From contig JAPFDS010000035.1 of the NCBI GenBank assembly GCA_026168805.1, positions 1 through 56,949 on the forward strand: 56,949 bases of DNA. The letters run 5' to 3'. Numbering within the stretch: position 1 is the stretch's first letter; each line of letters opens with the position of its first letter. The notes beneath the pieces are model-generated. The model had not been told where the DNA came from. It made no database searches and was given only the letters and a program-made list of their open reading frames with translations. Position numbers and translations under genes: made by a program. Of the stretch, positions 1 to 8,230 are shown piece by piece. Origin of the DNA: Caryophanales bacterium. Its GTDB lineage: Bacteria; Bacillota; Bacilli; Bacillales; Amphibacillaceae.

Positions 1-330
1 AGACTTGAATGCAAGCAACAACATAGCAACAAGCACTAGCTTAGCGGTGTAGGAACGTAGTTCCGATAGTCTAAGTGCTTATGTGGCACAGTCTGCATAA
101 GAGCCTAGTGTGACACTAGGTAGGGTTGTCGTGTTTGAAATATGGGTCAGAAATGGAACAACTGAAAAGTAGGTTTTGAAGCTATTTTTCTCCATGCTAG
201 CGAGCAACTACCGAACTTTCATTTTGGAAGCTTGCCATTTCAATGGCGAGAGGATGTCACATGAAAATGAAAAATGAACCATATACGGTTTATGAAAAAC
301 AATATTTGTTCATAAGCCTTCGCTTTCTAT
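1..330 (+). other. Hairpin-rich non-coding region upstream of dnaX, possible structured-RNA or group II intron remnant
   Basis: No convincing ORF is present. The plus strand has several clear hairpins: GGAAC-gta-GTTCC near 52-64, enclosed by AAGCACT/AGTGCTT; CTTATG/CATAAG at about 79-101; CCTAGTG-tga-CACTAGG at 104-120; GCCATT/AATGGC near 233-247; and a 10-bp stem GGTTTATGAA/TTCATAAGCC at 287-320. Stacked stems followed by a purine-rich stretch suggest folded RNA, and the general look recalls domain I of a bacterial group II intron, but I see no domain V and no reverse transcriptase. The SRP RNA normally found before dnaX is not recognisable, because its conserved GGAAG-loop signature is missing. 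The identity is uncertain. Confidence 0.3.
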
Positions 331-352
331 TCTTTCTAGAAATTGATATAAT
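324..352 (+). promoter_or_regulatory. Candidate sigma-A promoter of the dnaX operon
   Basis: A perfect -10 TATAAT lies at 347-352, with a weak -35 (TTTCTA, 324-329) at 17-bp spacing. The predicted start site is about 45 bp before the dnaX ATG. The -35 is poor, so an extended -10 or activator-assisted promoter is possible. Confidence 0.35.
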
Positions 353-403
353 TAGAGAGATTACAGAAAGACATTCAGATTTTATGAGAAAGGAACGCAT
401 ATC

Positions 404-2116
404 ATGACATATCAAGCATTGTACCGTGTTTGGCGTCCGCGAACGTTCGCAGATCTCGTTGGGCAAACACATATTACGAGAACGCTACAAAATGCACTTG
501 AACAAAGTAAATTTTCCCATGCGTATTTATTTTCAGGACCTCGTGGAACGGGGAAAACAAGTGCTGCGAAAATATTTGCACAAACGGTTAACTGTGAACA
601 AGCACCGACGCGTGAGCCATGCAATGAATGTGCAGCTTGTGTCGGTATTTTAGATGGATCGATCTCAGATGTAATTGAAATTGACGCTGCTTCCAATACA
701 AGTGTTGATGATATTCGCGAGATTCGTGACAAAGTAAAATACGCCTCGAGTGCTGTTCCATATAAAGTGTATATTATTGATGAGGTGCATATGATTTCAA
801 CGAGTGCATTTAACGCACTCCTGAAAACATTAGAAGAACCTCCTGCACATGTCGTCTTTATTTTAGCGACGACGGAGCCACATAAAATTCCGTTAACAAT
901 TATCTCTCGCTGTCAGCGGTTTGACTTTAGACCGATTAGTAGTCAAACGATTATGGAGCGGATGCAGACGATTGTTGATGAGGAGCAAGTGTCTGTCTCA
1001 CGTGACGCGCTAGAAGCGGTAGCCCTAGCAGCTGAAGGTGGGATGCGGGATGCGTTAAGTATCTTAGACCAGGCAATTTCATATAGCAATGAGTCCGTTG
1101 AATTAGATGACGTGCTCGCTGTGACTGGTAGTGTGTCGCAACCAATTTTAACGGAGATGACGAGTCTCATGCATGAAAAAGATGCAAAAGAGACATTAAT
1201 CTTGTTAGATACACTCATTCAAGAAGGGAAAGACCCTGGACGGTTTGTGTTTGATCTCATTTATTTCTTAAGAGATATGTTATTGTATAAAAGCGCTCCA
1301 GATTTAGAAGGAATGTTAGAGCGAGTACTTGTAGATGAAGCTTTTAAAGAGGTTTCTGCATCCATTGACATTTCCTGGATACAACAAGCGATTGTCCAAT
1401 TAAATACGTGCCAACAAGAAATTAAGTGGACAAATAGTCCGAAAGTATTTGTTGAAATTACGTTGCTGACGATTGCAAATGAAGTTCACGGAAGTACAGC
1501 GACGACTGAAGAAGTTGCTCCATCCAGTGAACCTGTTGCAGATCAGTCGGCATTGATGAAACGGTTATCCGAGTTGGAAAGTGCAGTTCAGAAGTTAGAG
1601 GCATCCCCTCAACAAGAATCACAACAACGCACGCCTGAACCACGTAGACAACAACCGCGCAATCAACGAAACAGATTCCAAATTCCAACGGAACGGGTCC
1701 ATCAAGTCCTGCGTGAGGCGAGCAAATCTGCCCTGCAAGATGTTCAAGGAAAATGGAGTGCATTTTTAAGTAATTTAAAAGCAGCAAATGCTCCTGCCCA
1801 TGCGACGATTCAAGATAGTAATCCAGTAGCGGCATCTGAATCAGCAATTGTTGTCGCATTCCGTTATGAGATTCATTGTTCGCTATTCTTAGACAACCAA
1901 GATATGATACAATCAGTTTTAGCCCAAGGAATCGGAAAGCCATTAACGATTATTCCCATTCCTGCAGATTCGTGGCAAGATGTTCGTACTGATTTTATTC
2001 AAAATCACGACCATGAACAACAGGATGAGGAGCCAAAAGAAGAAGAAGAGGCTGATCCTGTAGTAGAACAAGCACGTGATCTTGTTGGCGATGACTTATT
2101 AGAAGTACATGATTAA
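404..2116 (+). CDS. dnaX: DNA polymerase III subunit gamma/tau
   Basis: Clamp-loader ATPase of the replicative polymerase; it loads the beta sliding clamp onto primed DNA and tethers core polymerases. The N-terminal AAA+ module shows Walker A GPRGTGKT (residues 45-52), four zinc-binding cysteines (64, 73, 76, 79), Walker B DEVH (126-129) and the SRC sensor motif (168-170). The C-terminal tau-like third is rich in Gln and then in Glu/Asp, ending in a strongly acidic tail. At 570 aa it is close to Bacillus DnaX. The ATG follows an AAAGGAA ribosome site. It is first in an apparent operon with ebfC, recR and yaaL, separated by short gaps. Confidence 0.97.
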   Translation: MTYQALYRVWRPRTFADLVGQTHITRTLQNALEQSKFSHAYLFSGPRGTGKTSAAKIFAQTVNCEQAPTREPCNECAACVGILDGSISDVIEIDAASNTSVDDIREIRDKVKYASSAVPYKVYIIDEVHMISTSAFNALLKTLEEPPAHVVFILATTEPHKIPLTIISRCQRFDFRPISSQTIMERMQTIVDEEQVSVSRDALEAVALAAEGGMRDALSILDQAISYSNESVELDDVLAVTGSVSQPILTEMTSLMHEKDAKETLILLDTLIQEGKDPGRFVFDLIYFLRDMLLYKSAPDLEGMLERVLVDEAFKEVSASIDISWIQQAIVQLNTCQQEIKWTNSPKVFVEITLLTIANEVHGSTATTEEVAPSSEPVADQSALMKRLSELESAVQKLEASPQQESQQRTPEPRRQQPRNQRNRFQIPTERVHQVLREASKSALQDVQGKWSAFLSNLKAANAPAHATIQDSNPVAASESAIVVAFRYEIHCSLFLDNQDMIQSVLAQGIGKPLTIIPIPADSWQDVRTDFIQNHDHEQQDEEPKEEEEADPVVEQARDLVGDDLLEVHD

Positions 2117-2152
2117 CTTATAAATAGGTGAAATTTTAAGGAGGAATTTAGT

Positions 2153-2470
2153 ATGAAAGGCAATATGGGTAATATGATGAAACAAATGCAGCAAATGCAA
2201 AAGAAAATGATGAAGGCACAAGATGAGTTAAGTGAAATGACATTTGAAGCTTCTGCTGGAGGCGGCATGGTGAAAGCTTTTGCAAATGGAAGTAAAGAAA
2301 TTACAGATATTCAAATCGATGAGGAAGTTGTTGATCCTGAAGATATCGACATGCTACAAGACTTAGTGCTTGCTGCTGTAAATGATGTTATGAGCCAAGT
2401 AGATGAAAAAACGAACGCTACGATGGGTAAATTTACAAAAGGAATGAACTTACCGGGTGGAATGTTCTAG
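2153..2470 (+). CDS. ebfC: YbaB/EbfC family nucleoid-associated protein
   Basis: Small DNA-binding protein of the YbaB/EbfC family (YaaK in B. subtilis), thought to act as a dimeric nucleoid protein; its genomic link with dnaX-recR is conserved across bacteria. The 105-aa product begins with the typical Met/Gln/Lys-rich helix ([16 protein letters not shown]) and ends in the family's Gly-Met-rich tail (MNLPGGMF). A strong AAGGAGG ribosome site precedes the ATG. It lies 36 bp after dnaX and 11 bp before recR. Confidence 0.95.
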   Translation: MKGNMGNMMKQMQQMQKKMMKAQDELSEMTFEASAGGGMVKAFANGSKEITDIQIDEEVVDPEDIDMLQDLVLAAVNDVMSQVDEKTNATMGKFTKGMNLPGGMF

Positions 2471-2481
2471 GAGGCGTTTAG

Positions 2482-3078
2482 ATGTATTATCCTGAACCGA
2501 TCTCAAAGTTAATTGATAGTTTTACGAAATTGCCAGGAATTGGGCCGAAAACAGCTGTCCGACTGGCTTTTTTCGTCCTTAATATGGAAGAAGATGATGT
2601 GCTTGAGTTTGCCCATTCGTTAGTAAATGCGAAGCGGGAATTGACGCACTGCTCCAATTGTGGGCATATTACAGACCAAGATCCTTGTCAGATTTGTAAA
2701 GATACTTCTAGAGATGAGTCTGTCATTTGTGTTGTGGAAGATCCAAAAGACGTGATCGCTATGGAAAAAATGCGTGAATTTCGTGGCCGTTATCACGTAT
2801 TAAACGGCGTAATTTCTCCAATGGACGGCATTGGACCAGAAGACATTAATGTGCCTGACTTATTAAAAAGATTAAAAAATGAAGAAGTAAAAGAACTTAT
2901 TTTAGCAACAAACCCAAATATTGAAGGGGAAGCGACGGCGATGTATATATCACGGTTAGTGAAACCTTCAGGCATTAAAACTACACGTATAGCGCATGGT
3001 CTCCCAGTTGGTGGGGATTTAGAATATGCAGATGAAGTAACATTAGCGAAGTCGTTAGAAGGACGTAGAGAAGTATAA
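2482..3078 (+). CDS. recR: Recombination mediator protein RecR
   Basis: RecR works with RecO and RecF to load RecA on SSB-coated gaps during recombinational repair. The 198-aa protein has the expected order: helix-hairpin-helix ([14 protein letters not shown], about 17-30), a C4 zinc finger (Cys 57, 60, 69, 72) and a Toprim domain from about residue 80 (VVEDPKD). The length matches the family. It lies 11 bp downstream of ebfC with an AGGAGG ribosome site, so it is probably co-transcribed from dnaX. Confidence 0.97.
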   Translation: MYYPEPISKLIDSFTKLPGIGPKTAVRLAFFVLNMEEDDVLEFAHSLVNAKRELTHCSNCGHITDQDPCQICKDTSRDESVICVVEDPKDVIAMEKMREFRGRYHVLNGVISPMDGIGPEDINVPDLLKRLKNEEVKELILATNPNIEGEATAMYISRLVKPSGIKTTRIAHGLPVGGDLEYADEVTLAKSLEGRREV

Positions 3079-3105
3079 ACAAGCAAGCGAAATAGGTGAT
3101 GCCAA

Positions 3106-3321
3106 ATGAACGTATCGAAAAGGAAAATGACGAAGAAGTTTGTAGATAATCACGTACTTACAACGATTTATAAGTTGCAAGCAGATTGGAAGCGGACAGA
3201 AGAAATCATTGAGCATAGTGTAGAACCGTCGGAAGGAAGTCTGATCGAACGGGAAATTGCACTAGCAAAATATATGTTTATGTTGCATCAAGCTCGTGAA
3301 AGAGATATTAGTGCTCTCTAG
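3106..3321 (+). CDS. yaaL: YaaL family protein (DUF2508)
   Basis: Small, highly charged helical protein of 71 aa with the YaaL pattern: a basic N-terminus (MNVSKRKMTKKF) and a long amphipathic helix with conserved Glu/Lys. Function unknown. In Bacillus it always sits between recR and bofA, as here, 27 bp after recR. The assignment rests on position and general sequence character, since the family has no catalytic motif. Confidence 0.85.
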   Translation: MNVSKRKMTKKFVDNHVLTTIYKLQADWKRTEEIIEHSVEPSEGSLIEREIALAKYMFMLHQARERDISAL

Positions 3322-3339
3322 TGCTTTATGTATTCGTAT

Positions 3340-3472
3340 AATTACCGCTCATGGAATATACTCGCTTTCCTGCGGGCGAGTGGTGAGCCTCCGTGTGCTA
3401 CGCACTACGGGGTCTCACCTATCTCTCACTTCCCGCGGGAGTCTCGCATATTCCATTCGCTAGTATGAGGGA
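3340..3472. repeat. GC-rich dispersed palindromic repeat, copy 1 (core only)
   Basis: An imperfect inverted repeat pairs GGAATATaCTCGC (from 3353) with GCATATTCC (to 3454), around a GC-rich core containing CTTTCCTGCGGGC and TCCCGCGGGAGTCT. The same core occurs at 19641-19906 and, in reverse orientation, at 31882-32116. This copy lacks the outer GGTTGGGACAAA-like ends of the other two. It fills the yaaL-bofA gap and could form a terminator-like RNA hairpin. Confidence 0.8.
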
Positions 3473-3586
3473 TTAATGTTAGCTCATTAAGCACAAGTAT
3501 CCGTATTTTAAATACTTTCATTCTCATGTTCTTTTTTCCAAATTTCACTCATAGAGTGGTATGGAAAGAAGAAGGAGTTGAGGGTA

Positions 3587-3850
3587 TTGAACTCACTATT
3601 TGTAATCGGGGCGATTGTAGCTTGTATTATATTACTTTTACTCGTTGGTGCACCGCTCAAGTCGACTCGTTTTCTTGGACAAGGTGTCGTGAAACTAGGA
3701 ATTGGTATTTTGCTTTTATTTTTCTTTAACGTATTTGGTGGTTCCCTCGGATTGCACATCCCGATTAATGCTTTCACAGTTATAATATCCGGCTTTCTTG
3801 GATTATTCGGTATTGCATCACTCACCGCTATTCAACTGTTTATATTTTAA
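3587..3850 (+). CDS. bofA: Sigma-K-processing regulatory protein BofA
   Basis: Membrane protein of the outer forespore membrane; it holds the SpoIVFB protease in an inactive complex with SpoIVFA until the forespore signal arrives, timing sigma-K activation. The product is almost entirely hydrophobic, with about three membrane segments and the conserved central region FFFNVFGGSLGLHIPIN. I start it at the TTG at 3587, which lies 9 bp after AAGGAG and gives 87 aa, the length of B. subtilis BofA. The upstream TTG at 3578 abuts the ribosome site directly. Its place after yaaL is the conserved one. Confidence 0.93.
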   Translation: MNSLFVIGAIVACIILLLLVGAPLKSTRFLGQGVVKLGIGILLLFFFNVFGGSLGLHIPINAFTVIISGFLGLFGIASLTAIQLFIF

Positions 3851-3858
3851 TAAGTGAG

Positions 3859-3970
3859 TGAATTTCATAATTACTAAAACCAGCCACCATCATACACTAT
3901 GTAGTTGCGAAAGATTCAACGAAACTGCATAGTGTATGGTGGTGGCGTGAAATACGTATTATGAAATTCA
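3859..3970. repeat. 112-bp hairpin repeat, copy R1
   Basis: Terminal inverted repeats TGAATTTCATAAT / ATTATGAAATTCA enclose a second palindrome, CCACCATcATACACTATG / CATAGTGTATGGTGGTGG, which matches at 17 of 18 positions. At the centre is the loop TAGTTGCGAAAGATTCAACG shared by all full copies. The whole element can fold into one long stem. Other copies: 4072-4182 and 30715-30826. Confidence 0.9.
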
Positions 3971-4071
3971 TTAAAGTGATTCAAACGAAACCGTAGATGA
4001 TTCTACGGTTTTTTGTTTTGCCAATTTTAGAGTATACAAACAAGCGGGTGCTACATATACTAACATGCAGA

Positions 4072-4182
4072 TGAATTTCATAATTGCGAAAACCAGCTAG
4101 GTCAGCACGTCTGTAGTTGCGAAAGATTAGGCGAAATTACATGTTGAAATGACTTAGCATAAAATCCATATTATGAGATTCA
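4072..4182. repeat. 111-bp hairpin repeat, copy R2
   Basis: Same ends as R1 (TGAATTTCATAAT / ATTATGAGATTCA) and the same central loop motif (TAGTTGCGAAAGATT), but different arms: left GCTAGGTCAGCACGTCTGTA, right TACATGTTGAAATGACTTAGC. The arms pair imperfectly with each other. Instead they match the opposite arms of copy R3 at 30715-30826. Confidence 0.88.
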
Positions 4183-4211
4183 TTTATAAGGCAAGAAAAT
4201 TGAAATGTGAT

Positions 4212-4241
4212 GTATAAAATTCGTTAGATTAGGAGAAGCTG
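4212..4241 (+). promoter_or_regulatory. Candidate sigma-F promoter of gin
   Basis: GTATA (4212-4216), 15 bp, then GGAGAAGCTG (4232-4241) matches the forespore sigma-F consensus (GYWTA, GGNRANAMTR) at all but one position. It lies about 25 bp before the gin ATG. B. subtilis csfB is under sigma-F control, which supports the call. Confidence 0.5.
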
Positions 4242-4266
4242 ATGCTAACCTAACGGAGGTGAGGAA

Positions 4267-4458
4267 ATGGATCCAATGGAAAATAGTAAACAGTGCGGCA
4301 TTTGTGAAGATGAGAAGTCAAGTGGGATTCACCTGTTTCGACTTTTTATATGTAGTGATTGTGAAACAAATATGATTCATACCGAACCACGCGAAGAAAA
4401 ATACCAATATTATTTACACAAATTAAAAGATATACAACAACCTCCCATCTACTCGTAA
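4267..4458 (+). CDS. csfB: Anti-sigma-G factor Gin (CsfB)
   Basis: Small zinc protein that inhibits sigma-G before engulfment ends, and also sigma-E in the mother cell. The 63-aa product has two Cys-x2-Cys pairs (Cys 10/13 and 29/32) flanking HLFRLFIC, the Gin signature. It has an AACGGAGGTGAGG ribosome site, a candidate sigma-F promoter and its own terminator, so it is a single-gene unit. In B. subtilis xpaC-yaaN-yaaO follow; here they are replaced by an accessory island. Confidence 0.9.
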   Translation: MDPMENSKQCGICEDEKSSGIHLFRLFICSDCETNMIHTEPREEKYQYYLHKLKDIQQPPIYS

Positions 4459-4460
4459 AA

Positions 4461-4495
4461 AGAAAAGTCTTTGCTTGCAAAGACTTTTCTTTGTT
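4461..4495 (+). terminator. Rho-independent terminator of gin
   Basis: A perfect 13-bp stem, AGAAAAGTCTTTG / CAAAGACTTTTCT with loop CTTG, begins just after the gin stop codon and runs into a T-rich stretch. Confidence 0.8.
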
Positions 4496-4505
4496 GGGAT
4501 TCAAG

Positions 4506-4559
4506 CTATAAAATGATTAAAACGCACCCATGGATCGGTGCGTTTTAATCATTTTATAG
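4506..4559. terminator. Bidirectional terminator with a perfect 23-bp stem
   Basis: Inverted repeat with 23-bp arms (4506-4528 and 4537-4559) around CATGGATC; the inner stem is AAAACGCACC / GGTGCGTTTT. A/T-rich arms give U-runs on both strands. It sits between gin and the convergent permease and overlaps the last codons of the permease gene, whose TAA lies inside the right arm. Confidence 0.85.
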
Positions 4560-7388
4560 GTGTGCTATGAGATGTATAACCGTATACCCAAAAGCAATCA
4601 CTATACCCCCAAAAACTGTCATTAACATATACTTCATCCACTTACTTTCCTTTTTATAACTCGCCCCACCGAGCATGCCTTGAATCGGTGAAATCCGAGT
4701 GGCGCGTTCAGCTGGGACGACGGTTCCTAGAATTCCAACCGTAATGGGAATGAGTGCTGTGAGTATAATAAATGTAAGTTCTTCTGCAGGAACACCACCG
4801 TATACATACCACATAAACGCAATGACAGGTGCTAATCCAACGACTGTTGCGAGGATTCCACTGAGCAATCCCTCGGTCCAAATGAGCAAGCGAATGTGGC
4901 CATTTTTCCATCCAACTGCTTTTAACAGAGCGATCTCATCTTGCCGTTCAGCGATATTTTGCCACATAATTTCAGCTGTTGTGAAAATTGCAATGACTAA
5001 AGCGACAACCATGGCTACGTAATGTGCACTTTCGACTTGTAATGCTGCGTATTCTCCAAGCCATGTTGTGTACATGACTCCTTGCAGACGAAATGTAATA
5101 AACAACAAGATTGCTAGCAAACTCGTTGGTAAAGCGATGGAAATAATCGATAGAACACTTCTTTTCCATCTACCGATATAATGATTCACTGCCATGGTGA
5201 AAATTCCACGGGTTTTTAAAATTGATGAACTAGATCCTTTCACTTCCCCTGTCCGCATTGCTTCATATGGACGAATCTTTCCCGCCATATAAGCAGGTAC
5301 AATTGCTCCGAACATATAAATGAGTAGTCCGAACAAGCCAACAAGTAAAATCTGCACGGGTGAAATGCTCACCTGTTCATTCATGGCCATCCAGCCAAGC
5401 ATAGTCCAAGAAAGAATCGCGACGAGTAGTCCAAAAAGAATCGATTCTGTAAATAAGAGTTTCCGTAGTTGACTCGGTCTCCATCCAACAGACAAAAGGA
5501 CGGCAAATTCTTTTCTGCGCGCTAACAAGGAGACAAGGTTCGTCGACCAGACGTAAATCACTGCAACAACCATAATGCTGGCAATAAGCCACGTAAGTCC
5601 CATCGATGCTTCTCGGTACATTGAAATAGAACTTCCAAGTTTCATCCAAAGTTGTTGCACCCAACCAATCTCTTCTTGATCATTGATTGCTGGCACGTGC
5701 ACAAGGGCAGGTTGAATGCCCGATCCTAAAGTAATATCTGTAATAAGTCCCGTTTTATCTTCAATTTCCGCAGCAATTTGTTCCACAAGTTCTTGGCTTT
5801 CCTCCGTTAACGTATCCACTCCAGAAACTTTAATGCGGATGGCTGAAATGAACTCATCCCCGTAAATTGCCTCCGCAGCGTCGAGTGTTGTTAGAACGGC
5901 TGGAGGATTAGCTAAGAAACTATCAGCATCATATGTCGGTTTAATAGTTTCTGGCGGATTCACCGGATTTAAATCTTGATCCAGTACTCGCTCAGCAGTT
6001 GCTGGTCGGTACGTTTCCATTGGCAACTCATGGGTTGGATCGATAGCTAAGTCAAGATCAGATGGATCGAAAAAACCGATGCCTTTTAAGTTCAGAATTG
6101 GTGTGTATTCCCCATTAATTTCACCAATATCTTTTCGTTCTCTAAATGAATCAAATGTATCATTATGGAATGTATCCTCATTTGAAAAAGTTTCTAATTG
6201 ATACCCTTTCTCCCAACGTTCGGGAAAAGGACTTGTGATTGGTTCATACACAATTGGGCTAGGGTATGAATCTAAGTTGATTTCACTACTATCCCATATG
6301 TGCTCACCACCTTCTGTTGAAACTGTTCGATCGATAAACGATTCTTCTGAGCCTAAAACTTCACCTGTTTGATAATCCATTTGTGCAACACTATTGATCA
6401 TATGTCCATAAATTTCCCGATTATCATAGTGAAATGTATCTATTTTCTCTCCAGAAAGTTTCTCTAAAGACTCACCTTTCGTTTGAATTGATTCTTGAAC
6501 AATGTTTGCCGCTTCAGCAGGATCAAAGGGAACATCTAATTTTTCCAAAGTATAGTTGATCGCACGTTCTGTATTTGAAGTATTGCTTAAAATGACAGGC
6601 ATTGTTGTAAGGTAAGCAAGCTCCTCTTCAGGTATGTTTTCTTCCTCGTCTTCTATCACATTGTACGCCGTTTGAGTAACTTGATCGTCTTCCGTAAAAT
6701 AGCGACTTTCTCCAATATCAAGAATCGCCTCGTCTAGTCCAACTAGTTTTGCTTCTTGGACAGGATCGATCGCCGCAAAAGGAAGATCTTGATTTGCCAT
6801 CATCACGTGCTCCATTGTAGAGCCACTGCTTGGTCCAATAGATGTAGTATTTTTGGAGTATACAAACCCGTCTGGACCTGTTTCACTTTCATATTCATTT
6901 TCAACAAATTCATCCCACTCGCCATATGATAAATACTTATGATGTACTTCTGTATGTGAATGAATCCCGTCATCTACAATTTCCTCAGCGGTAATACGAT
7001 ATAACCCGGGTTCCTCTATTTCAAATTCATCTAAGAAGACCGTATAATCCGCATAGCCAATCATCGCAATTGGTGCGGCAATGTCTACATGCTCGATTTC
7101 TTGAATGGTTTCATACTGTTCTCGCGTAATTTTTCCTTGAATCCCACTTAAATAGTTCGGATCAAGCATTCCATCTTCTTCCGTCGTTTCCCGCGTGCCT
7201 TCTGGACGGACGACAATGTCGTAAGAAGATGACCAACGTTCTTCCAATTCACCAATAATGGTTTCTTTGTTGGATCCACTTAATCCAAAGAGATAGGTCA
7301 ATCCAACACTAATGACAGCAGCGCCAATGAGTAATAAAATAAACCGTTCCTTTCGCCGCCACCAATTGTTCCAAATAAATTTGAACAT
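4554..7388 (-). CDS. FtsX-like ABC transporter permease, two FtsX modules, orphan
   Basis: A 944-aa integral membrane protein of the MacB/FtsX (type VII ABC) class, whose members usually act in mechanotransmission, lipoprotein or peptide handling rather than classical import. It has one N-terminal membrane helix (about 16-35) and a long acidic extracytoplasmic domain to about residue 590. A three-helix FtsX module follows, with cytoplasmic ARRKEFAVLLSVGW, and then a second module with ERQDEIALLKAVGW. Both carry the coupling-helix pattern [RE]xxE[IF]A-LxxVGW. No ATP-binding subunit lies nearby, so the partner must be encoded elsewhere. An AGGAGGGA ribosome site precedes the ATG. It belongs to the island that replaces xpaC-yaaO; the substrate is unknown. 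Confidence 0.88.
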   Translation of the reverse strand: MFKFIWNNWWRRKERFILLLIGAAVISVGLTYLFGLSGSNKETIIGELEERWSSSYDIVVRPEGTRETTEEDGMLDPNYLSGIQGKITREQYETIQEIEHVDIAAPIAMIGYADYTVFLDEFEIEEPGLYRITAEEIVDDGIHSHTEVHHKYLSYGEWDEFVENEYESETGPDGFVYSKNTTSIGPSSGSTMEHVMMANQDLPFAAIDPVQEAKLVGLDEAILDIGESRYFTEDDQVTQTAYNVIEDEEENIPEEELAYLTTMPVILSNTSNTERAINYTLEKLDVPFDPAEAANIVQESIQTKGESLEKLSGEKIDTFHYDNREIYGHMINSVAQMDYQTGEVLGSEESFIDRTVSTEGGEHIWDSSEINLDSYPSPIVYEPITSPFPERWEKGYQLETFSNEDTFHNDTFDSFRERKDIGEINGEYTPILNLKGIGFFDPSDLDLAIDPTHELPMETYRPATAERVLDQDLNPVNPPETIKPTYDADSFLANPPAVLTTLDAAEAIYGDEFISAIRIKVSGVDTLTEESQELVEQIAAEIEDKTGLITDITLGSGIQPALVHVPAINDQEEIGWVQQLWMKLGSSISMYREASMGLTWLIASIMVVAVIYVWSTNLVSLLARRKEFAVLLSVGWRPSQLRKLLFTESILFGLLVAILSWTMLGWMAMNEQVSISPVQILLVGLFGLLIYMFGAIVPAYMAGKIRPYEAMRTGEVKGSSSSILKTRGIFTMAVNHYIGRWKRSVLSIISIALPTSLLAILLFITFRLQGVMYTTWLGEYAALQVESAHYVAMVVALVIAIFTTAEIMWQNIAERQDEIALLKAVGWKNGHIRLLIWTEGLLSGILATVVGLAPVIAFMWYVYGGVPAEELTFIILTALIPITVGILGTVVPAERATRISPIQGMLGGASYKKESKWMKYMLMTVFGGIVIAFGYTVIHLIAHL

Positions 7389-7657
7389 GAAAAGTCCCTC
7401 CTCTTCATTCGTTTAGGTGTAAAATAGAATCCGTTTATATATGTAGTTTATTTATTATGAAATTTATTCAGATGAGGTTTCTGAGGATGTAAAATATGCA
7501 TAAGAGGTCTATCTGTATAACCGATTATACGGAAGGCCAATCGGTAGTTCAATCATTTTTTAAATTTTTTGAAAGTATTTAAACAAAGTGTTAGTTTAGT
7601 ATATACAAAGAAAAAAGTAATGGGGATAAGAACAATTCAAACGTAGGGGGCTTATAT

Positions 7658-7852
7658 ATGCGAGTGGGTTTTAAAAAGTTGTATTTTAATCTTATTTTCA
7701 TCTGTGCCACGCTAGCTTTAATGATAACTGTTGGAATAAACGTATTACGTAACGAAGATGTTGTTTCAACGAGCAATATCATCATTGCTATAGCGGTACT
7801 GTTCGGTCTTGTTGGATCAATCATTGTCCGGAAGAGAGAAAATGGTTCCTGA
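7658..7852 (+). CDS. Small two-helix membrane protein, unknown function
   Basis: I do not recognise this gene. The 64-aa product has a basic N-terminus (MRVGFKK), a first membrane helix (about 9-27), a short loop with charged residues (RNEDVV), a second helix (about 39-57) and a basic C-terminus (RKREN). This predicts both ends in the cytoplasm. An AGGGGG ribosome site lies 9-10 bp before the ATG. It is alone, divergent from the permease, and is followed at once by the 52-bp tandem repeat array. Confidence 0.6.
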   Translation: MRVGFKKLYFNLIFICATLALMITVGINVLRNEDVVSTSNIIIAIAVLFGLVGSIIVRKRENGS

Positions 7853-7857
7853 ATATA

Positions 7858-8139
7858 AAAAAAGCAGTCAATGAAATTTGGTTTTACTGCCCCCTTTAGT
7901 GAATTTTGAGGAAAAGCGGTCAATGAACCGTGATGTCATTTCCCTCTTTAGTGAATAATGAAGCAAAGTGGTCAATGAGACGTGAAGTCATAGCCCCCTT
8001 TAGTGAATAATGAAGCAAAGCGGTCAATGAACTGTGTCTTCATTTCCCCCTTTAGTGAAAAACGAAGCAAAGCGGTCAATGAACCGTGCCTTCATTTCCC
8101 TCTTTAGCGAAAAATGAAGCAAAGCGGTCAATGAACTAA
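7858..8139. repeat. Tandem array of a 52-bp repeat, about 5.4 units
   Basis: The 8-mer GTCAATGA recurs at 7867, 7919, 7971, 8023, 8075 and 8127, exactly 52 bp apart with no indels. Each unit reads about AAAGCGGTCAATGAACCGTG, then TTCATTTCCCCCTTTAGTGA, then AAAATGAAGC. Most units can form a small CGGT/ACCG hairpin and a larger CTTCATT/AATGAAG hairpin. The first and last units are the most divergent. A 52-bp period is not a multiple of three and no ORF spans the array, so it is not coding. It fills the 378-bp gap between the convergent small membrane protein and FAD oxidoreductase genes. Confidence 0.95.
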
Positions 8140-8177
8140 AACATCTTACACCAATAACATAATTAGCCCAACCAAAA

Positions 8178-8221
8178 AAGCGTCTGTCCTCCCAAAGCGA
8201 GAGAAGCAGACGCTTGATTTT
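8178..8221. terminator. Bidirectional terminator
   Basis: Stem AAGCGTCTG (8178-8186) / CAGACGCTT (8207-8215), with an A-run before and a T-run after. It terminates the minus-strand oxidoreductase gene and any transcription crossing the tandem array. Confidence 0.75.
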
Positions 8222-8230
8222 TATCTAATA

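Noticed and set aside
1-300. SRP (scr) RNA upstream of dnaX
   Set aside because: The place fits, but the universally conserved loop around GGAAGGAAGCAGC is not found on either strand.
412-732. Minus-strand ORFs inside dnaX and other long genes
   Set aside because: They are antisense shadows of well-supported genes without ribosome sites or recognisable domains.
7453-7470. Another copy of the hairpin repeat (ATTATGAAATTTATTCA)
   Set aside because: Only one end is visible, without the partner terminus; it could be chance in A/T-rich DNA.
7591-7923. Minus-strand ORF over the small membrane protein and the tandem array
   Set aside because: It covers a better plus-strand gene and runs into a 52-bp repeat whose period is not a multiple of three; no ribosome site.
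7858-8139. CRISPR array
   Set aside because: The 52-bp units are contiguous and similar throughout; there are no unique spacers and no cas genes.
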